From Massilia sp. ZL223 (GTDB lineage: Bacteria > Pseudomonadota > Gammaproteobacteria > Burkholderiales > Burkholderiaceae_D): 64,000 nucleotides of DNA. Each line of letters opens with the position of its first letter. The first letter of the stretch is position 1. The stretch covers positions 1-64,000 of the forward strand of contig NZ_JAGPWD010000018.1 in NCBI RefSeq assembly GCF_018119395.1, in the 5' to 3' direction. Below the pieces are notes generated by a model. It was given only the letters and a program-made list of their open reading frames with translations, ran no database searches and was not told where the DNA came from. Positions 45,677 to 55,317 of the stretch are shown in pieces. The translations under genes were made by a program, and so were the position numbers.

Positions 45677-46525
45677 TCAGTATTCCCGGCGGTCGGGCTT
45701 GATCTCTTGCAGGATCGTGGTGGCGATTTCCTCGATCGACTTGGTGGTCGAGGACAGCCAGCGGATGCCTTCGCGCTTCATCATCGCTTCGGCCTCGTTG
45801 ACCTCGTAGCGGCAGTTCTCGATCGACGCATATTTGCTGCCGGCGCGGCGCTCGTTCCGGATCTGCGACAGGCGCTCGGGCGTGATGGTCAGCCCGAACA
45901 GCTTGCTCTTGAACGGCGGCAGCGAGGAAGGCAGCTTGCCGCGTTCGAAGTCGTCCGGAATCAGGGGATAGTTGGCCGCCTTCAGGCCGTACTGCATCGC
46001 CAGATAGAGGCTGGTCGGGGTCTTGCCCGAGCGCGACACGCCCACCAGGATCACGTCAGCCTCGGCCAGGTTCTTGTGCGACTGGCCGTCGTCGTGCGCC
46101 AGCGAGAAGTTGATCGCCTCGATGCGGTTCTTGTATTCCTCGGTATCCACCGCGTTGTGGATACGCCCGATGGTATGGGTCGACTTGACGCCCAGTTCCT
46201 GCTCGAGCGGCGAGACGAAGGTCTGGAACAGGTCCATGTGCATGCCGTTCGCGGCCCGGATCACGCTCGACAGGTCGTGCTTCACCAGGGTCGAGAACAC
46301 GATCGGCCGCTGGCCGTCGCGCGCGAAGCTTTCGTTGATGCGGCGCGCTGCGTCGTAGGCCTTGTCGATCGAGTCGATGAAGGGAATGCGGATCTGGCGG
46401 AAACGCATCTCGAACTGGCTCAGCACGGCATGGCCGAAGGTCTCCGCCGTGATGCCGGTGCCGTCGGAGACGAAGAACACGGTGCGCGACGAAGGGGTCA
46501 GGGAGGAGCGGATTTCTTCGGTCAT
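45677..46525 (-). CDS. ppsR: Phosphoenolpyruvate synthase regulatory protein (bifunctional kinase/pyrophosphorylase)
   Basis: The 282-residue protein switches PEP synthase off and on by ADP-dependent phosphorylation and phosphate-dependent removal at a threonine. The P-loop-like [15 protein letters not shown] motif and the N-terminal [15 protein letters not shown] are diagnostic. It is divergent from ppsA, its target, sharing a 198-base control region. Confidence 0.96.
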   Translation of the reverse strand: MTEEIRSSLTPSSRTVFFVSDGTGITAETFGHAVLSQFEMRFRQIRIPFIDSIDKAYDAARRINESFARDGQRPIVFSTLVKHDLSSVIRAANGMHMDLFQTFVSPLEQELGVKSTHTIGRIHNAVDTEEYKNRIEAINFSLAHDDGQSHKNLAEADVILVGVSRSGKTPTSLYLAMQYGLKAANYPLIPDDFERGKLPSSLPPFKSKLFGLTITPERLSQIRNERRAGSKYASIENCRYEVNEAEAMMKREGIRWLSSTTKSIEEIATTILQEIKPDRREY

Positions 46526-46563
46526 GGGTCGGAACGCAGGTGGAAATGACTAACCAGGTGACA

Positions 46564-46583
46564 AGCATATAAGCTTATGTGCT
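46564..46583. promoter_or_regulatory. 20-bp palindrome in the ppsR/ppsA control region
   Basis: AGCATATAAGCTTATGTGCT is palindromic except for one position on each side. It lies 38 bases upstream of ppsR and 140 upstream of ppsA and is AT-rich against the background, so it is a candidate operator. No known regulator is assigned. Confidence 0.4.
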
Positions 46584-46723
46584 GTACATCATCCGGTCAC
46601 AGGTTAAAATGCTTGGCAACGGACATGCATTGTGCTGCACGGCGGACAGAATAACAAGAACACATCTCCGCTGCCCCGCACTTGCGCCAACAGGTTTCTA
46701 TCATCAAGTAAGGGTGTTTTACC

Positions 46724-49168
46724 ATGACTAACCTAGCAACTGGAGTGTTGAAGGAGCCTGACCAGGCGGGCCGCGCGGACAAGGTCTACGTGGCGTCGTT
46801 CGAGAACCTGCGCATGACCGACGTCGAGTCGGTCGGCGGCAAGAACGCCTCGCTCGGCGAGATGATCAGCCAGCTGGCCGGCGCCGGCGTGCGCGTGCCG
46901 GGCGGCTTCGCCACCACGGCGGACGCCTTCCGCGACTTCCTCAGCCATAGCGTCAATGGCGGACCGTCGCTCGCTGACCGCATCGCCACCCGCCTCGAAA
47001 CGCTCGACGTCGACGACGTGCGCGCGCTGGCCGCAGCCGGCGCCGAGATCCGCCAGTGGATCATCGACACCCCGTTCCAGCCGCGCCTGGAGCAGGAGAT
47101 CCGCGCCTTCTACGAGCGCCTGGTGGCCGGTTCGAGTACCGAAGTCTCGTTCGCCGTGCGTTCCTCGGCGACCGCCGAAGACCTGCCGGACGCCTCGTTC
47201 GCAGGCCAGCAGGAGAGCTTCCTGAACGTGGTCGGCATCGACAACGTGCTGGAAGCGATGAAGCACGTCTTCGCCTCGCTGTACAACGACCGCGCGATCT
47301 CCTACCGCGTGCACAAGGGCTTCACCCACGCCGAAGTCGCGCTGTCGGCCGGCGTGCAGCGCATGGTCCGTTCGGACCTGGGCTCATCGGGCGTGATGTT
47401 CACCATCGACACCGAATCGGGCTTCAAGGACGTGGTATTCGTGACCTCGAGCTACGGCCTGGGCGAGACCGTGGTGCAGGGCGCCGTCAATCCGGACGAA
47501 TTCTACGTGCACAAGCCGATGCTCGCGCAGGGCAAGTCGCCGGTCATCCGCCGCAACATCGGCTCCAAGCTGATCAAGATGGAGTTCACCAGCGAGGCCA
47601 AGGCCGGCCGCTCGGTCAAGACCGTGGACGTACCGATCGAACTGCGCAACCGCTACTCGCTGCTCGACTCCGATGTCGTCGAGCTGGCGAAGTACGCCGT
47701 CATCATCGAGAACCACTACGGCCGTCCGATGGACATCGAGTGGGGCAAGGACGGCCGCGACGGCCAGCTGTACATCCTGCAGGCGCGTCCGGAAACCGTG
47801 AAGTCGCAGGAAAAGGCGAGCGACGCCCAGCAGCGTTTCAAGCTCAAGGGCTCGGGCACCGTGCTGACTTCCGGCCGCGCGATCGGCCAGAAGATCGGCG
47901 CCGGCCCGGTGCGCGTCATCACCGACCCGTCGGAGATGGAACGCGTGCAGCCGGGCGACGTGCTGGTGGCCGACATGACCGACCCGAACTGGGAACCGGT
48001 CATGAAGCGCGCCGCCGCCATCGTCACCAACCGCGGCGGACGTACCTGCCACGCGGCGATCATCGCCCGTGAACTGGGCGTGCCGGCGGTCGTGGGCTGC
48101 GGCGACGCCACCGAGGCGCTGAAGGACGGCACCTTCGTGACCGTGTCCTGCGCCGAAGGCGACGAAGGCCGCATCTACGACGGCATCCTCGAAACCGAAG
48201 TGACCGAAGTCTCGCGCGGCGCGCTGCCGCCGCTCAAGACCAAGATCATGCTCAACGTCGGCAATCCGCAGCTGGCCTTCGACTTCCAGTCGGTGCCGAA
48301 CGGCGGCGTCGGCCTGGCGCGCCTTGAGTTCATCATCAACAACAACATCGGCGTGCACCCGAAGGCCATCCTCGAGTACCCGAACATCGACGCCGACCTG
48401 AAGAAGGCGGTGGAGTCGGTGGCCCGCGGCCACGCTTCGCCGCGCGCCTTCTACGTCGACAAGCTGGCTGAAGGCGTGGCGACCATCGCCGCCGCCTTCT
48501 GGCCGAAGCCGGTCATCGTGCGTCTGTCGGACTTCAAGTCGAACGAGTACAAGAAGCTGATCGGCGGTTCGCGCTACGAGCCGGACGAAGAAAACCCGAT
48601 GCTGGGCTTCCGCGGCGCCGCGCGCTACCTGGCCGAGGACTTCGCCGAGTCCTTCGAGATGGAATGCATGGCCATGAAGCGCGTGCGCGAAGAGATGGGC
48701 CTGACCAACGTCGAACTGATGGTCCCGTTCGTGCGTACCCTGGGCCAGGCCGAGGCGGTCGTGAACCTGCTGGCCAAGTACGGCCTGAAGCGCGGCGAGA
48801 ACGGCCTGCGCCTGATCATGATGTGCGAGGTGCCGTCCAACGCCATCCTGGCCGAGCAGTTCCTGCAGTACTTCGACGGCTTCTCGATCGGCTCGAACGA
48901 CCTGACCCAGCTGACCCTGGGCCTGGACCGCGACTCGGGCATGGAACTGCTGGCCAAGGACTTCGACGAGCGCGATCCGGCCGTGAAAGCCATGCTGTCG
49001 ATGGCGATCAAGGCTTGCCGGGAGCAAGGCAAGTACATCGGCATCTGCGGCCAGGGCCCTTCGGACAATCCGGACTTCGCGGTCTGGCTGATGGAGCAGG
49101 GCATCGAGTCGATGTCGCTGAACCCGGACTCGGTGATCGATACCTGGCAGAAGCTGGCGTCGATGTAA
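46724..49168 (+). CDS. ppsA: Phosphoenolpyruvate synthase
   Basis: The 814-residue enzyme makes PEP from pyruvate and ATP for gluconeogenesis. N-terminal ATP-binding part with [10 protein letters not shown], the phosphohistidine domain with the catalytic histidine in [15 protein letters not shown], and the C-terminal PEP-binding barrel ending with [19 protein letters not shown] and the cysteine in GICGQGPSD are all present. Length is usual for the family. Regulated by the divergent ppsR gene. Confidence 0.98.
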   Translation: MTNLATGVLKEPDQAGRADKVYVASFENLRMTDVESVGGKNASLGEMISQLAGAGVRVPGGFATTADAFRDFLSHSVNGGPSLADRIATRLETLDVDDVRALAAAGAEIRQWIIDTPFQPRLEQEIRAFYERLVAGSSTEVSFAVRSSATAEDLPDASFAGQQESFLNVVGIDNVLEAMKHVFASLYNDRAISYRVHKGFTHAEVALSAGVQRMVRSDLGSSGVMFTIDTESGFKDVVFVTSSYGLGETVVQGAVNPDEFYVHKPMLAQGKSPVIRRNIGSKLIKMEFTSEAKAGRSVKTVDVPIELRNRYSLLDSDVVELAKYAVIIENHYGRPMDIEWGKDGRDGQLYILQARPETVKSQEKASDAQQRFKLKGSGTVLTSGRAIGQKIGAGPVRVITDPSEMERVQPGDVLVADMTDPNWEPVMKRAAAIVTNRGGRTCHAAIIARELGVPAVVGCGDATEALKDGTFVTVSCAEGDEGRIYDGILETEVTEVSRGALPPLKTKIMLNVGNPQLAFDFQSVPNGGVGLARLEFIINNNIGVHPKAILEYPNIDADLKKAVESVARGHASPRAFYVDKLAEGVATIAAAFWPKPVIVRLSDFKSNEYKKLIGGSRYEPDEENPMLGFRGAARYLAEDFAESFEMECMAMKRVREEMGLTNVELMVPFVRTLGQAEAVVNLLAKYGLKRGENGLRLIMMCEVPSNAILAEQFLQYFDGFSIGSNDLTQLTLGLDRDSGMELLAKDFDERDPAVKAMLSMAIKACREQGKYIGICGQGPSDNPDFAVWLMEQGIESMSLNPDSVIDTWQKLASM

Positions 49169-49303
49169 TCGAGGCCGTGCGATCGCAGGTGTATTGCTTC
49201 TAAGTAAGGCAAGTCTTCCCCAGTCGTGGCTGCAGGTGCTACACTGGGGAGAATGATTTCGTTGCCGCTTAGACCACTATCAAAACGACTCGCACGAATT
49301 CGC

Positions 49304-49342
49304 AAAACCCTCGCTACCCGTTTCGGGTGACGGGGGTTTTTT
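49304..49342 (+). terminator. Rho-independent terminator after ppsA
   Basis: ACCCTCGCTACCCG pairs with CGGGTGACGGGGGT with a few mismatches around a TTT loop, flanked by AAAA upstream and six T downstream. It lies about 135 bases after the ppsA stop; the stretch between (49169-49303) also holds a stem TCCCCAGT/ACTGGGGA and no gene. Confidence 0.85.
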
Positions 49343-49372
49343 CATTTACAGCCCTGGAACGAGGAGACGCAC

Positions 49373-49801
49373 ATGTCCGACTGGACGATCTGGCTGATTG
49401 GCGCCGGCATCCTGGTGATTGCCGAGCTTTTCACCGGGACCTTCTACCTGCTCATGATCGCGCTGGGCCTGTGCGCCGGCGCGCTGGCGGCGCTGGCCGG
49501 CCTGAGCGGTCCGTTGCAGACGCTGGTTGCGGCCGCCGTCGGCGTCGCGGCCACCCTGGTGCTGCGCCGCAGCCGCTTCGGCAAGGCCGCACGCAAGGGG
49601 GACCAGGCAGCCAATGACCCCAACATGAACCTCGACATCGGCCAGCGCGTCAGCGTGCCGCAGTGGCAGGGAAGGCGCGCGCGCGTGATGTACCGCGGCG
49701 CGCTGTGGGACGTCGAGCTGCGCCCCGGCGCCTCGGACCAGCCGGGCGACTTCCGCATCGTCGAGGTGCACGGTAACCGCCTGATCGTCGCGGACGCATA
49801 A
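49373..49801 (+). CDS. NfeD-like membrane protein
   Basis: The 142-residue protein has two or three N-terminal helices (about 5-65) and a C-terminal OB-fold domain (about 85-140) of the NfeD type. Short NfeD proteins work with the SPFH protein encoded next to them, possibly in membrane microdomain organisation. GAGGAG-like bases lie before the ATG. The SPFH gene begins 39 bases after it. Confidence 0.92.
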   Translation: MSDWTIWLIGAGILVIAELFTGTFYLLMIALGLCAGALAALAGLSGPLQTLVAAAVGVAATLVLRRSRFGKAARKGDQAANDPNMNLDIGQRVSVPQWQGRRARVMYRGALWDVELRPGASDQPGDFRIVEVHGNRLIVADA

Positions 49802-49840
49802 GACGAGCGAATACATCACACACAACAATAAGGGATGCCA

Positions 49841-50758
49841 ATGGAAATGTTCAGCATGGTTGCGCTGGTGGTCTTCGGGATCGCCCTGGTCTTCGTCTTC
49901 AAGACGATCAACGTCGTGCCCCAGCAGCACGCTTGGGTGGTGGAACGCCTGGGCAAGTACCACGCCACCCTGGCGCCGGGCCTGAATATCGTCGTGCCCT
50001 TCATCGACCGCATCGCCTACAAGCACAGCCTGAAGGAGATTCCGCTCGACGTGCCGCCCCAGGTCTGCATCACGCGCGACAACACCCAGCTGCAGGTCGA
50101 TGGCATCCTGTACTTCCAGGTGACCGACGCCATGCGCGCCTCCTACGGTTCCTCGAACTACATCCAGGCCATCACCCAGCTGGCCCAGACCACCTTGCGT
50201 TCGGTGATCGGCAAGATGGAGCTGGACAAGACCTTCGAGGAGCGCGACCACATCAACACCACCATCGTCAACGCGATCGACGAATCGGCCGCCAACTGGG
50301 GCGTGAAGGTCCTGCGCTACGAGATCAAGGACCTGACCCCGCCGGCCGAGATCCTGCACGCGATGCAGCGCCAGATCACGGCCGAACGCGAGAAGCGCGC
50401 CCTGATCGCGGCGTCGGAAGGACGCCGCCAGGAGCAGATCAACATCGCCAGCGGCGAGCGCGAGGCGGCCATTGCCCGTTCGGAAGGCGAGCGCCAGGCC
50501 GCCATCAACCGCGCCCAGGGCGATGCCAGCGCCATCGTCGCGCTGGCGGAGGCGAGCGCCTCGGCGCTGCGCCAGGTGGGCGCGGCGATCCGCGAGCCGG
50601 GCGGCATGGACGCCGTCAGCCTGCGCGTGGCCGAGCACTACGTCGACGCCTTCGGCAATCTGGCCAAGACCAACAACTCGCTGATCGTGCCGGCCAATAT
50701 GGGCGACATGAGCAGCGTGATCGCCAGCGCCCTGCAGATCGTGAAGGCGCAAAAATGA
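49841..50758 (+). CDS. SPFH/stomatin-like membrane protein (paraslipin, QmcA type)
   Basis: The 305-residue protein has one N-terminal helix (about 3-22) and an SPFH domain (about 25-200), followed by a helical region rich in glutamate and alanine with the ERQAAINRAQGDA repeat typical of the family. The second of two close ATGs (49841) is chosen because AAGGG lies six bases before it, while the first (49835) is almost touching. It forms a pair with the NfeD gene and overlaps the next gene by four bases. Confidence 0.94.
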   Translation: MEMFSMVALVVFGIALVFVFKTINVVPQQHAWVVERLGKYHATLAPGLNIVVPFIDRIAYKHSLKEIPLDVPPQVCITRDNTQLQVDGILYFQVTDAMRASYGSSNYIQAITQLAQTTLRSVIGKMELDKTFEERDHINTTIVNAIDESAANWGVKVLRYEIKDLTPPAEILHAMQRQITAEREKRALIAASEGRRQEQINIASGEREAAIARSEGERQAAINRAQGDASAIVALAEASASALRQVGAAIREPGGMDAVSLRVAEHYVDAFGNLAKTNNSLIVPANMGDMSSVIASALQIVKAQK

Positions 50759-51564
50759 CGCGCGTGGTCGTCATCACCGGGGCTTCCGACGGCATCGGCG
50801 CCGAGATGGCGCGCCAGCTGGCGGCGAAGGAGGGCGCGGGCCTGGCCCTGGTGCTGGCGGCGCGCGGTGCGGCGCAGTTGGAGACCGTGGCCGGGCAATG
50901 CCAGGCGCTCGGCGCCCAGACGCTGGCGGTGCCGGCCGACGTGGGCCGGCAGGAAGACTGCCGTGCCCTGGTCGAACAGGCCGTGGCCCGCTTCGGCCGT
51001 ATCGACGTCCTGGTCAATAACGCGGGCCGCTCGGCGCACGCCTTGTTCGAGCAGGTCGAGGACCTGGGCTGGTACGAGGACCTGATGCGCGTGAACCTGT
51101 GGGGCAGCGTGTGGTGCACGCAGGCGGCGCTGCCGCACCTGAAGGCGGCGCGCGGCAGCATCGTGGCCGTGTCCTCGCTGGCGGGCCTGGTCGGCGTGCC
51201 GGGACGCACGGCCTACAGCGCGTCCAAATTTGCGATGACCGGCTTCTTCGAAGCGCTGCGCCTGGAACTCAAGGGCGCCTGTGTGAGCGTCACGACCGCC
51301 TATCCGGGCGTGGTGGCGACGCAGATTCGCTATCGCGGCTACAACGCCAAGGGAGAGGCGGCCGGTGTCAGCGGCCTGAAAGAGGAAGACGCCATGCCGG
51401 TGGAAGAGTGTGCGCGCCTGATCATCGACGGCATGGAAGGCCGCCGGCGCGAGGTCGTGATGACCACGAAAGGCAAGCTGGGGCGCCTACTCAAGCTGCT
51501 GGCCCCGGGCCTGGTCGAAAAAATGGCGCTGGCCGCCGTGAAAGACGAACAGCGCCCGCACTGA
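50755..51564 (+). CDS. Short-chain dehydrogenase/reductase
   Basis: The 269-residue protein has the Rossmann cofactor motif TGASDGIG (about residues 8-15), NNAGRS, the catalytic serine in SSLAG and the YSASK tyrosine-lysine pair. The substrate is unknown. It overlaps the SPFH gene by ATGA, so it is likely co-translated with it; a longer open frame back through the SPFH gene is not coding. Confidence 0.9.
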   Translation: MTRVVVITGASDGIGAEMARQLAAKEGAGLALVLAARGAAQLETVAGQCQALGAQTLAVPADVGRQEDCRALVEQAVARFGRIDVLVNNAGRSAHALFEQVEDLGWYEDLMRVNLWGSVWCTQAALPHLKAARGSIVAVSSLAGLVGVPGRTAYSASKFAMTGFFEALRLELKGACVSVTTAYPGVVATQIRYRGYNAKGEAAGVSGLKEEDAMPVEECARLIIDGMEGRRREVVMTTKGKLGRLLKLLAPGLVEKMALAAVKDEQRPH

Positions 51565-51580
51565 TGCGGCAAACGCTAAC

Positions 51581-53752
51581 TCAGAAGTCGACCGATCCCG
51601 ACACCACGACGCTGCGCGGCGCGCCCAACACCAGGTAGCCGTAGCCCGGGTAGCCGCCTGCCGACGCCCAGTAGTTCTTGTCGGTGACGTTGTCGACACG
51701 CGCACGCAGGGTGACGTCGCGATCGAACAGGCGAGCGGTATAGTTGGCGCCGATGTCGAGGCGGGCCCAGGACGGCAGCTTCTGGGTGTTCGCCGCATCC
51801 GCATACTGGCCCGAGGTATAGACCGTGCGCGCATTCAGCGCCAGGCCCTGCATGCCAGGCACGTCCCAATCCACGCCCAGGTTCAGCTGGGTCTTCGGCA
51901 CGCCGATCGCATCCTTGCCCTCGTTGACGCCGCCGGCGGTGCGGCGCTGTTCCGCGTCCAGCAGGGTCAGGCCGCCCAGCAGGCGCAGGCCGCGCAGCGG
52001 GCTGCCGAACACCGACACTTCCAGGCCGCGGTTGCGCTGCTCGCCATACACGCCGAAGCGGCGGTTCTCGATGTAGGCCGAAGGCTGGCTGGTGCTGAAC
52101 AGGGCCGCGCTCAGGCCCAGGCGGCCGCCGTCGTATTTGACCCCGACTTCCTTCTGGCGCGAGACGAAGGGCGCGAACACTTCACCGACGTTGACGATGT
52201 CGATGCCCGAGGCCACCGGCCCCTTTTGCAGCGCCTCGCTGTAGTTCGCGTACAGCGACAGGTTCTTGGCCGGCTTGAAGACCAGGCCCGCCAGCGGCGT
52301 GTTCTCGCTCGCCTCGTAGGCCGAATACTGGACGCCGCTGTTGTAGTCGTAGCCGAAGTCCTTGATCTTCTGGTGGCGCAGGCCCACGCTCAGCAGCACG
52401 GTGTCGCCCGCGAAGGACAGCGTATCGGCCAGCGCGTAGCTCGACAGGATGGTCTTGGCGGTCAGCAGCGGATTGCCCATGTCGCCGCCGGTGAAGAAGC
52501 GCGAGGAGGGCGGCGCGGCGTCGGTGGGGCGATAAATGTTGGCGGCGAAGCCCGCGAAGTCGCTCATGCCATAGGCGTTCTTCGATTCCGAATGGAAGCC
52601 GGATGCGGCCGCGCTCAGGCTGTGCTTGATGCCGCCGGTGCGCAGCTCTGCGCGCACGCCGGCCTCGCCGGTGCGCACCTTGTCTTCGCGTACGTTGTCG
52701 AAGCGGCTCATGGTGCCGCTGCCGTCGGCGGCGGAGACGGTCGGCGAGGAGATGACGTTGAATTCGTCGCCCTTGCGCATGCCGAAGGCCGCCCAGGCGG
52801 TCGCGCCGCCCGGCAGGTCGACTTCGCCGCGCACGGTGCCGAAGGTGTCGCGCTCCTCGGAGGTGGTCCAGGGCTGCGCGAAGTTGCGGTCGGCCTCGGG
52901 CGCCGCGATCATCGGCACACCCGCTGCCAGGGTCACGCTGGGGCGTGCGGCGGTGAGGGTATGGTCCTGGTGGCCGACGTCGGCCGACAGGCGGTAGCCG
53001 CGGCCACGGTAATCCATCCCGATCGAGTACACGCTCAGCTCGCGGTTCTCGCGGTCGACCGCGGTGTCGCCGTCGCGGCGCACGGCGTTGACGCGGATGC
53101 CGGCACGGTTCTCCGCGCCGAAACGGCGCGCCACGTCGGCGGCCACATAGCCCTGGCCGCCGCTTTCCACGCCCGCCGTGACGCGCGACAGCGGCGCGTT
53201 GGGTGCGCGCTTGGGCAGCAGGTTGATCGCGCCGCCGATGCCGCCGCCGCCCGGCGCGGCGCCGTTGATGAAGCTGTTCGCGCCGCGCAGCACTTCCACG
53301 CGCTCGAGCAGCTCGGAAGCCACGAACTGGCGCGGCAACAGGCCGAACAGGCCGTTATAGGCCAGGTCGTCCGAGTTCACCTGGAAGCCGCGGATCATGT
53401 ACAGCTCCTGGTAGTTGCCGAAGCCGCGCGCCACGCGCACCGAAGGATCGTTCTGCAGCACGTCGGCCACGCCGCGCGCCTGCTGGTCCTGGATCAGCGC
53501 CTGGGTGTAGTTGGTGGCGTTGAACGGCGCGTCCATGATGTCCACGTTGCCCAGCAGGCCGAGGCGGCCGCCGCGCGCCACCTGGCCGCCTGCGTAGGCG
53601 GAGGGCAAGCCCTGGGCCGAGGCATCGGCCGAGGCGCTCACCACTACGGTGGCGATCGGCTGGTCGGTGGATTCCTGGGCATGCGCGGTGGAGATGGCGA
53701 GGAGGGCGGCGGCGAATGCCACCGGAGTGAGGCTGAGGCGGTGCGAACGCAT
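51581..53752 (-). CDS. TonB-dependent siderophore receptor
   Basis: The 723-residue outer membrane receptor imports ferric siderophore with TonB energy. It has a signal peptide ending near TAHA (about residue 25), a TonB box-like ATVVVSA soon after, a plug domain with GFGNYQELYMIRGFQ and VEVLRGANSF, and a barrel ending in phenylalanine (SGSVDF). A Fur-type box lies 19 bases upstream, so iron probably represses it. Divergent from the PepSY protein gene. The exact siderophore cannot be told. Confidence 0.93.
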   Translation of the reverse strand: MRSHRLSLTPVAFAAALLAISTAHAQESTDQPIATVVVSASADASAQGLPSAYAGGQVARGGRLGLLGNVDIMDAPFNATNYTQALIQDQQARGVADVLQNDPSVRVARGFGNYQELYMIRGFQVNSDDLAYNGLFGLLPRQFVASELLERVEVLRGANSFINGAAPGGGGIGGAINLLPKRAPNAPLSRVTAGVESGGQGYVAADVARRFGAENRAGIRVNAVRRDGDTAVDRENRELSVYSIGMDYRGRGYRLSADVGHQDHTLTAARPSVTLAAGVPMIAAPEADRNFAQPWTTSEERDTFGTVRGEVDLPGGATAWAAFGMRKGDEFNVISSPTVSAADGSGTMSRFDNVREDKVRTGEAGVRAELRTGGIKHSLSAAASGFHSESKNAYGMSDFAGFAANIYRPTDAAPPSSRFFTGGDMGNPLLTAKTILSSYALADTLSFAGDTVLLSVGLRHQKIKDFGYDYNSGVQYSAYEASENTPLAGLVFKPAKNLSLYANYSEALQKGPVASGIDIVNVGEVFAPFVSRQKEVGVKYDGGRLGLSAALFSTSQPSAYIENRRFGVYGEQRNRGLEVSVFGSPLRGLRLLGGLTLLDAEQRRTAGGVNEGKDAIGVPKTQLNLGVDWDVPGMQGLALNARTVYTSGQYADAANTQKLPSWARLDIGANYTARLFDRDVTLRARVDNVTDKNYWASAGGYPGYGYLVLGAPRSVVVSGSVDF

Positions 53753-53770
53753 GAGTGTTGCTCTTTTTCT

Positions 53771-53791
53771 AAATGAGAATGCTTATCATTT
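53771..53791. promoter_or_regulatory. Fur box 1
   Basis: AATGAGAATGCTTATCATTT matches the 7-1-7 Fur inverted repeat (TGATAAT-N-ATTATCA type) with two changes. It sits 18 bases before the TonB receptor start. Confidence 0.75.
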
Positions 53792-53813
53792 TAGCGCTAA
53801 CGCTTGCTTCTGT

Positions 53814-53834
53814 AAATGAGAACCATTATTATTT
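53814..53834. promoter_or_regulatory. Fur box 2
   Basis: AAATGAGAACCATTATTATT is a second, somewhat weaker Fur-like site, 25 bases before the PepSY protein start. The two boxes probably allow joint iron repression of both directions. Confidence 0.6.
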
Positions 53835-53859
53835 GTCGACCTCATCCGACCGAAACCTC

Positions 53860-55026
53860 ATGTCCCCCGTTTCCCTGCGCCGCTGGAGCTGGATCCACAA
53901 GTGGAGCAGCCTGGTTTGCACCGTATTCATGCTGCTGCTGTGCCTTACCGGCCTGCCACTGATCTATCACCACGAAATCGGCCACCTGCTCGGCACCGAC
54001 GTCGAAGCCCCGGCCATGCCGGCGGACACCCCGCGCGGCAACATCGACGCGGTGCTCGCCTCGGCCAAGGAGCTTTATCCCAACAAGATCGCGATGTACA
54101 TGTCGCAGGAAGCCGACGAGCCCGCGATCTGGAACGTCACGCTGGGCGACCACCCGAACGACGAGCACTACAAGCCGATCGCGGTGGACGCGCGCACCAC
54201 GAAGGTGATCACCGAGCCGGCCTTCGAGGGCGGCGCCTTCATGTCGACCATGTTCCGCCTGCATGTGGACCTGTTCGCCGGCCTGTACGGCAAGCTGTTC
54301 CTGGGTTTCATGGGCCTGCTCCTGCTGGTGGCCATCGTGAGCGGCGCGGTGCTGTATTCGCCCTTCATGCGCAAGCTCGAGTTCGGCGATGTGCGGCGCG
54401 GGCGCACCCCGCGCCTCAAGTGGCTGGACATCCACAACCTGCTCGGCATCGTGACCCTGGTCTGGGCCTTCGTGGTCGGCGCGACCGGCATGGTCAACAC
54501 CTGGGCCGACGTGCTGCTCAAGGTCTGGCAGACCACCGAGATCGCCGAGATGCTCAAACCCTACGAGGGCAGCCCGCCGCCCGCCAGGATGGCGTCGATC
54601 CACGACGCCATCCAGCGCGCCGAGGCGGCCGAGCCGGGCATGAAGGTCGGCTTCGTGGCGTTCCCGGGGACGCCCTTCACCAGCCCGCACCATTACGGCA
54701 TCTACATGCGCGGCGACGAGGCCTTCAGCTCGCGCCTGTACAAGCCGGTGCTGATCGATGCCGAGACCGGCGAGATCACCGACCGCCGCGAGCTGCCGTG
54801 GTACCTGACCGCGCTGCTGCTGTCGCAGCCCCTGCATTTCGGCGACTACGGCGGCCAGTGGATGAAATTCTTCTGGGCGATGCTCGACATCGCCACCATC
54901 GTCATCCTCGTCACGGGCCTGTACCTGTGGCTCAAGCGGGGCCGCGCCGCCAAAGCGGCCGTCCGCCAACTAGTCAAGGCGCCGGAACGCGAGGTGCCCG
55001 CGCTCGTACGCAAGGAGGCTTCATGA
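53860..55026 (+). CDS. PepSY-associated transmembrane protein (iron uptake reductase-like)
   Basis: The 388-residue inner membrane protein has four main helices, starting with LVCTVFMLLLCLTGLPLIYHHE, with periplasmic PepSY-type segments between them. Relatives are found beside siderophore receptors and are thought to reduce ferric siderophores (FoxB-like), with histidines such as those in YHHEIGH and LHVDLF suited for heme. The ATG at 53860 is preferred: earlier in-frame starts would read through the Fur boxes. Overlaps the next small gene (ATGA). Confidence 0.88.
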   Translation: MSPVSLRRWSWIHKWSSLVCTVFMLLLCLTGLPLIYHHEIGHLLGTDVEAPAMPADTPRGNIDAVLASAKELYPNKIAMYMSQEADEPAIWNVTLGDHPNDEHYKPIAVDARTTKVITEPAFEGGAFMSTMFRLHVDLFAGLYGKLFLGFMGLLLLVAIVSGAVLYSPFMRKLEFGDVRRGRTPRLKWLDIHNLLGIVTLVWAFVVGATGMVNTWADVLLKVWQTTEIAEMLKPYEGSPPPARMASIHDAIQRAEAAEPGMKVGFVAFPGTPFTSPHHYGIYMRGDEAFSSRLYKPVLIDAETGEITDRRELPWYLTALLLSQPLHFGDYGGQWMKFFWAMLDIATIVILVTGLYLWLKRGRAAKAAVRQLVKAPEREVPALVRKEAS

Positions 55027-55205
55027 CCCGCAGCACCATGCAGATCTGGGGCGCGCCGCTGCTGCTGGCCGTCCTCACCGTCGTCGGCCTGATCGCGGCC
55101 CTGCTCGGCGACGGCGTTTGGGACCTCGTGTCGGCCCTTACGCTTGGCGCGCCGGTCGCGGTCGGCGCCTGGTACAGCCTGCGCCGCCCACGTTCCCGCC
55201 CGTAA
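55023..55205 (+). CDS. Small membrane protein in the iron uptake locus
   Basis: The 60-residue product has two hydrophobic helices (about 8-28 and 33-50) and ends in arginines. It overlaps the PepSY gene by four bases, so it is coupled to it. Similar small proteins are commonly found after PepSY-type genes in betaproteobacteria; the function is unknown. Confidence 0.75.
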   Translation: MTRSTMQIWGAPLLLAVLTVVGLIAALLGDGVWDLVSALTLGAPVAVGAWYSLRRPRSRP

Positions 55206-55234
55206 ACCGGAACCCGCGCCGGAGCGTGCGCACC

Positions 55235-55264
55235 TTGGCCGGGGTCCCTGCTAAGCGGTATACT
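55235..55264 (+). promoter_or_regulatory. Promoter of ppx
   Basis: TTGGCC (55235-55240), an 18-base spacer and TATACT (55259-55264) lie about 50 bases before the ppx start. Confidence 0.5.
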
Positions 55265-55317
55265 CGGCCCGGCAGGGCGCGCACCGGGTTGCGCCCGAAC
55301 TCATCCGAAAGGGCGCC

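Noticed and set aside
49205..49260. Sigma-54 promoter or small RNA after ppsA
   Set aside because: The GG and GC elements are 8 and not 10 bases apart, and no convincing promoter was found; only the terminator is supported.
53773..53859. Longer start for the PepSY protein
   Set aside because: The extra codons lie in the Fur boxes; the family N-terminus begins at 53860.
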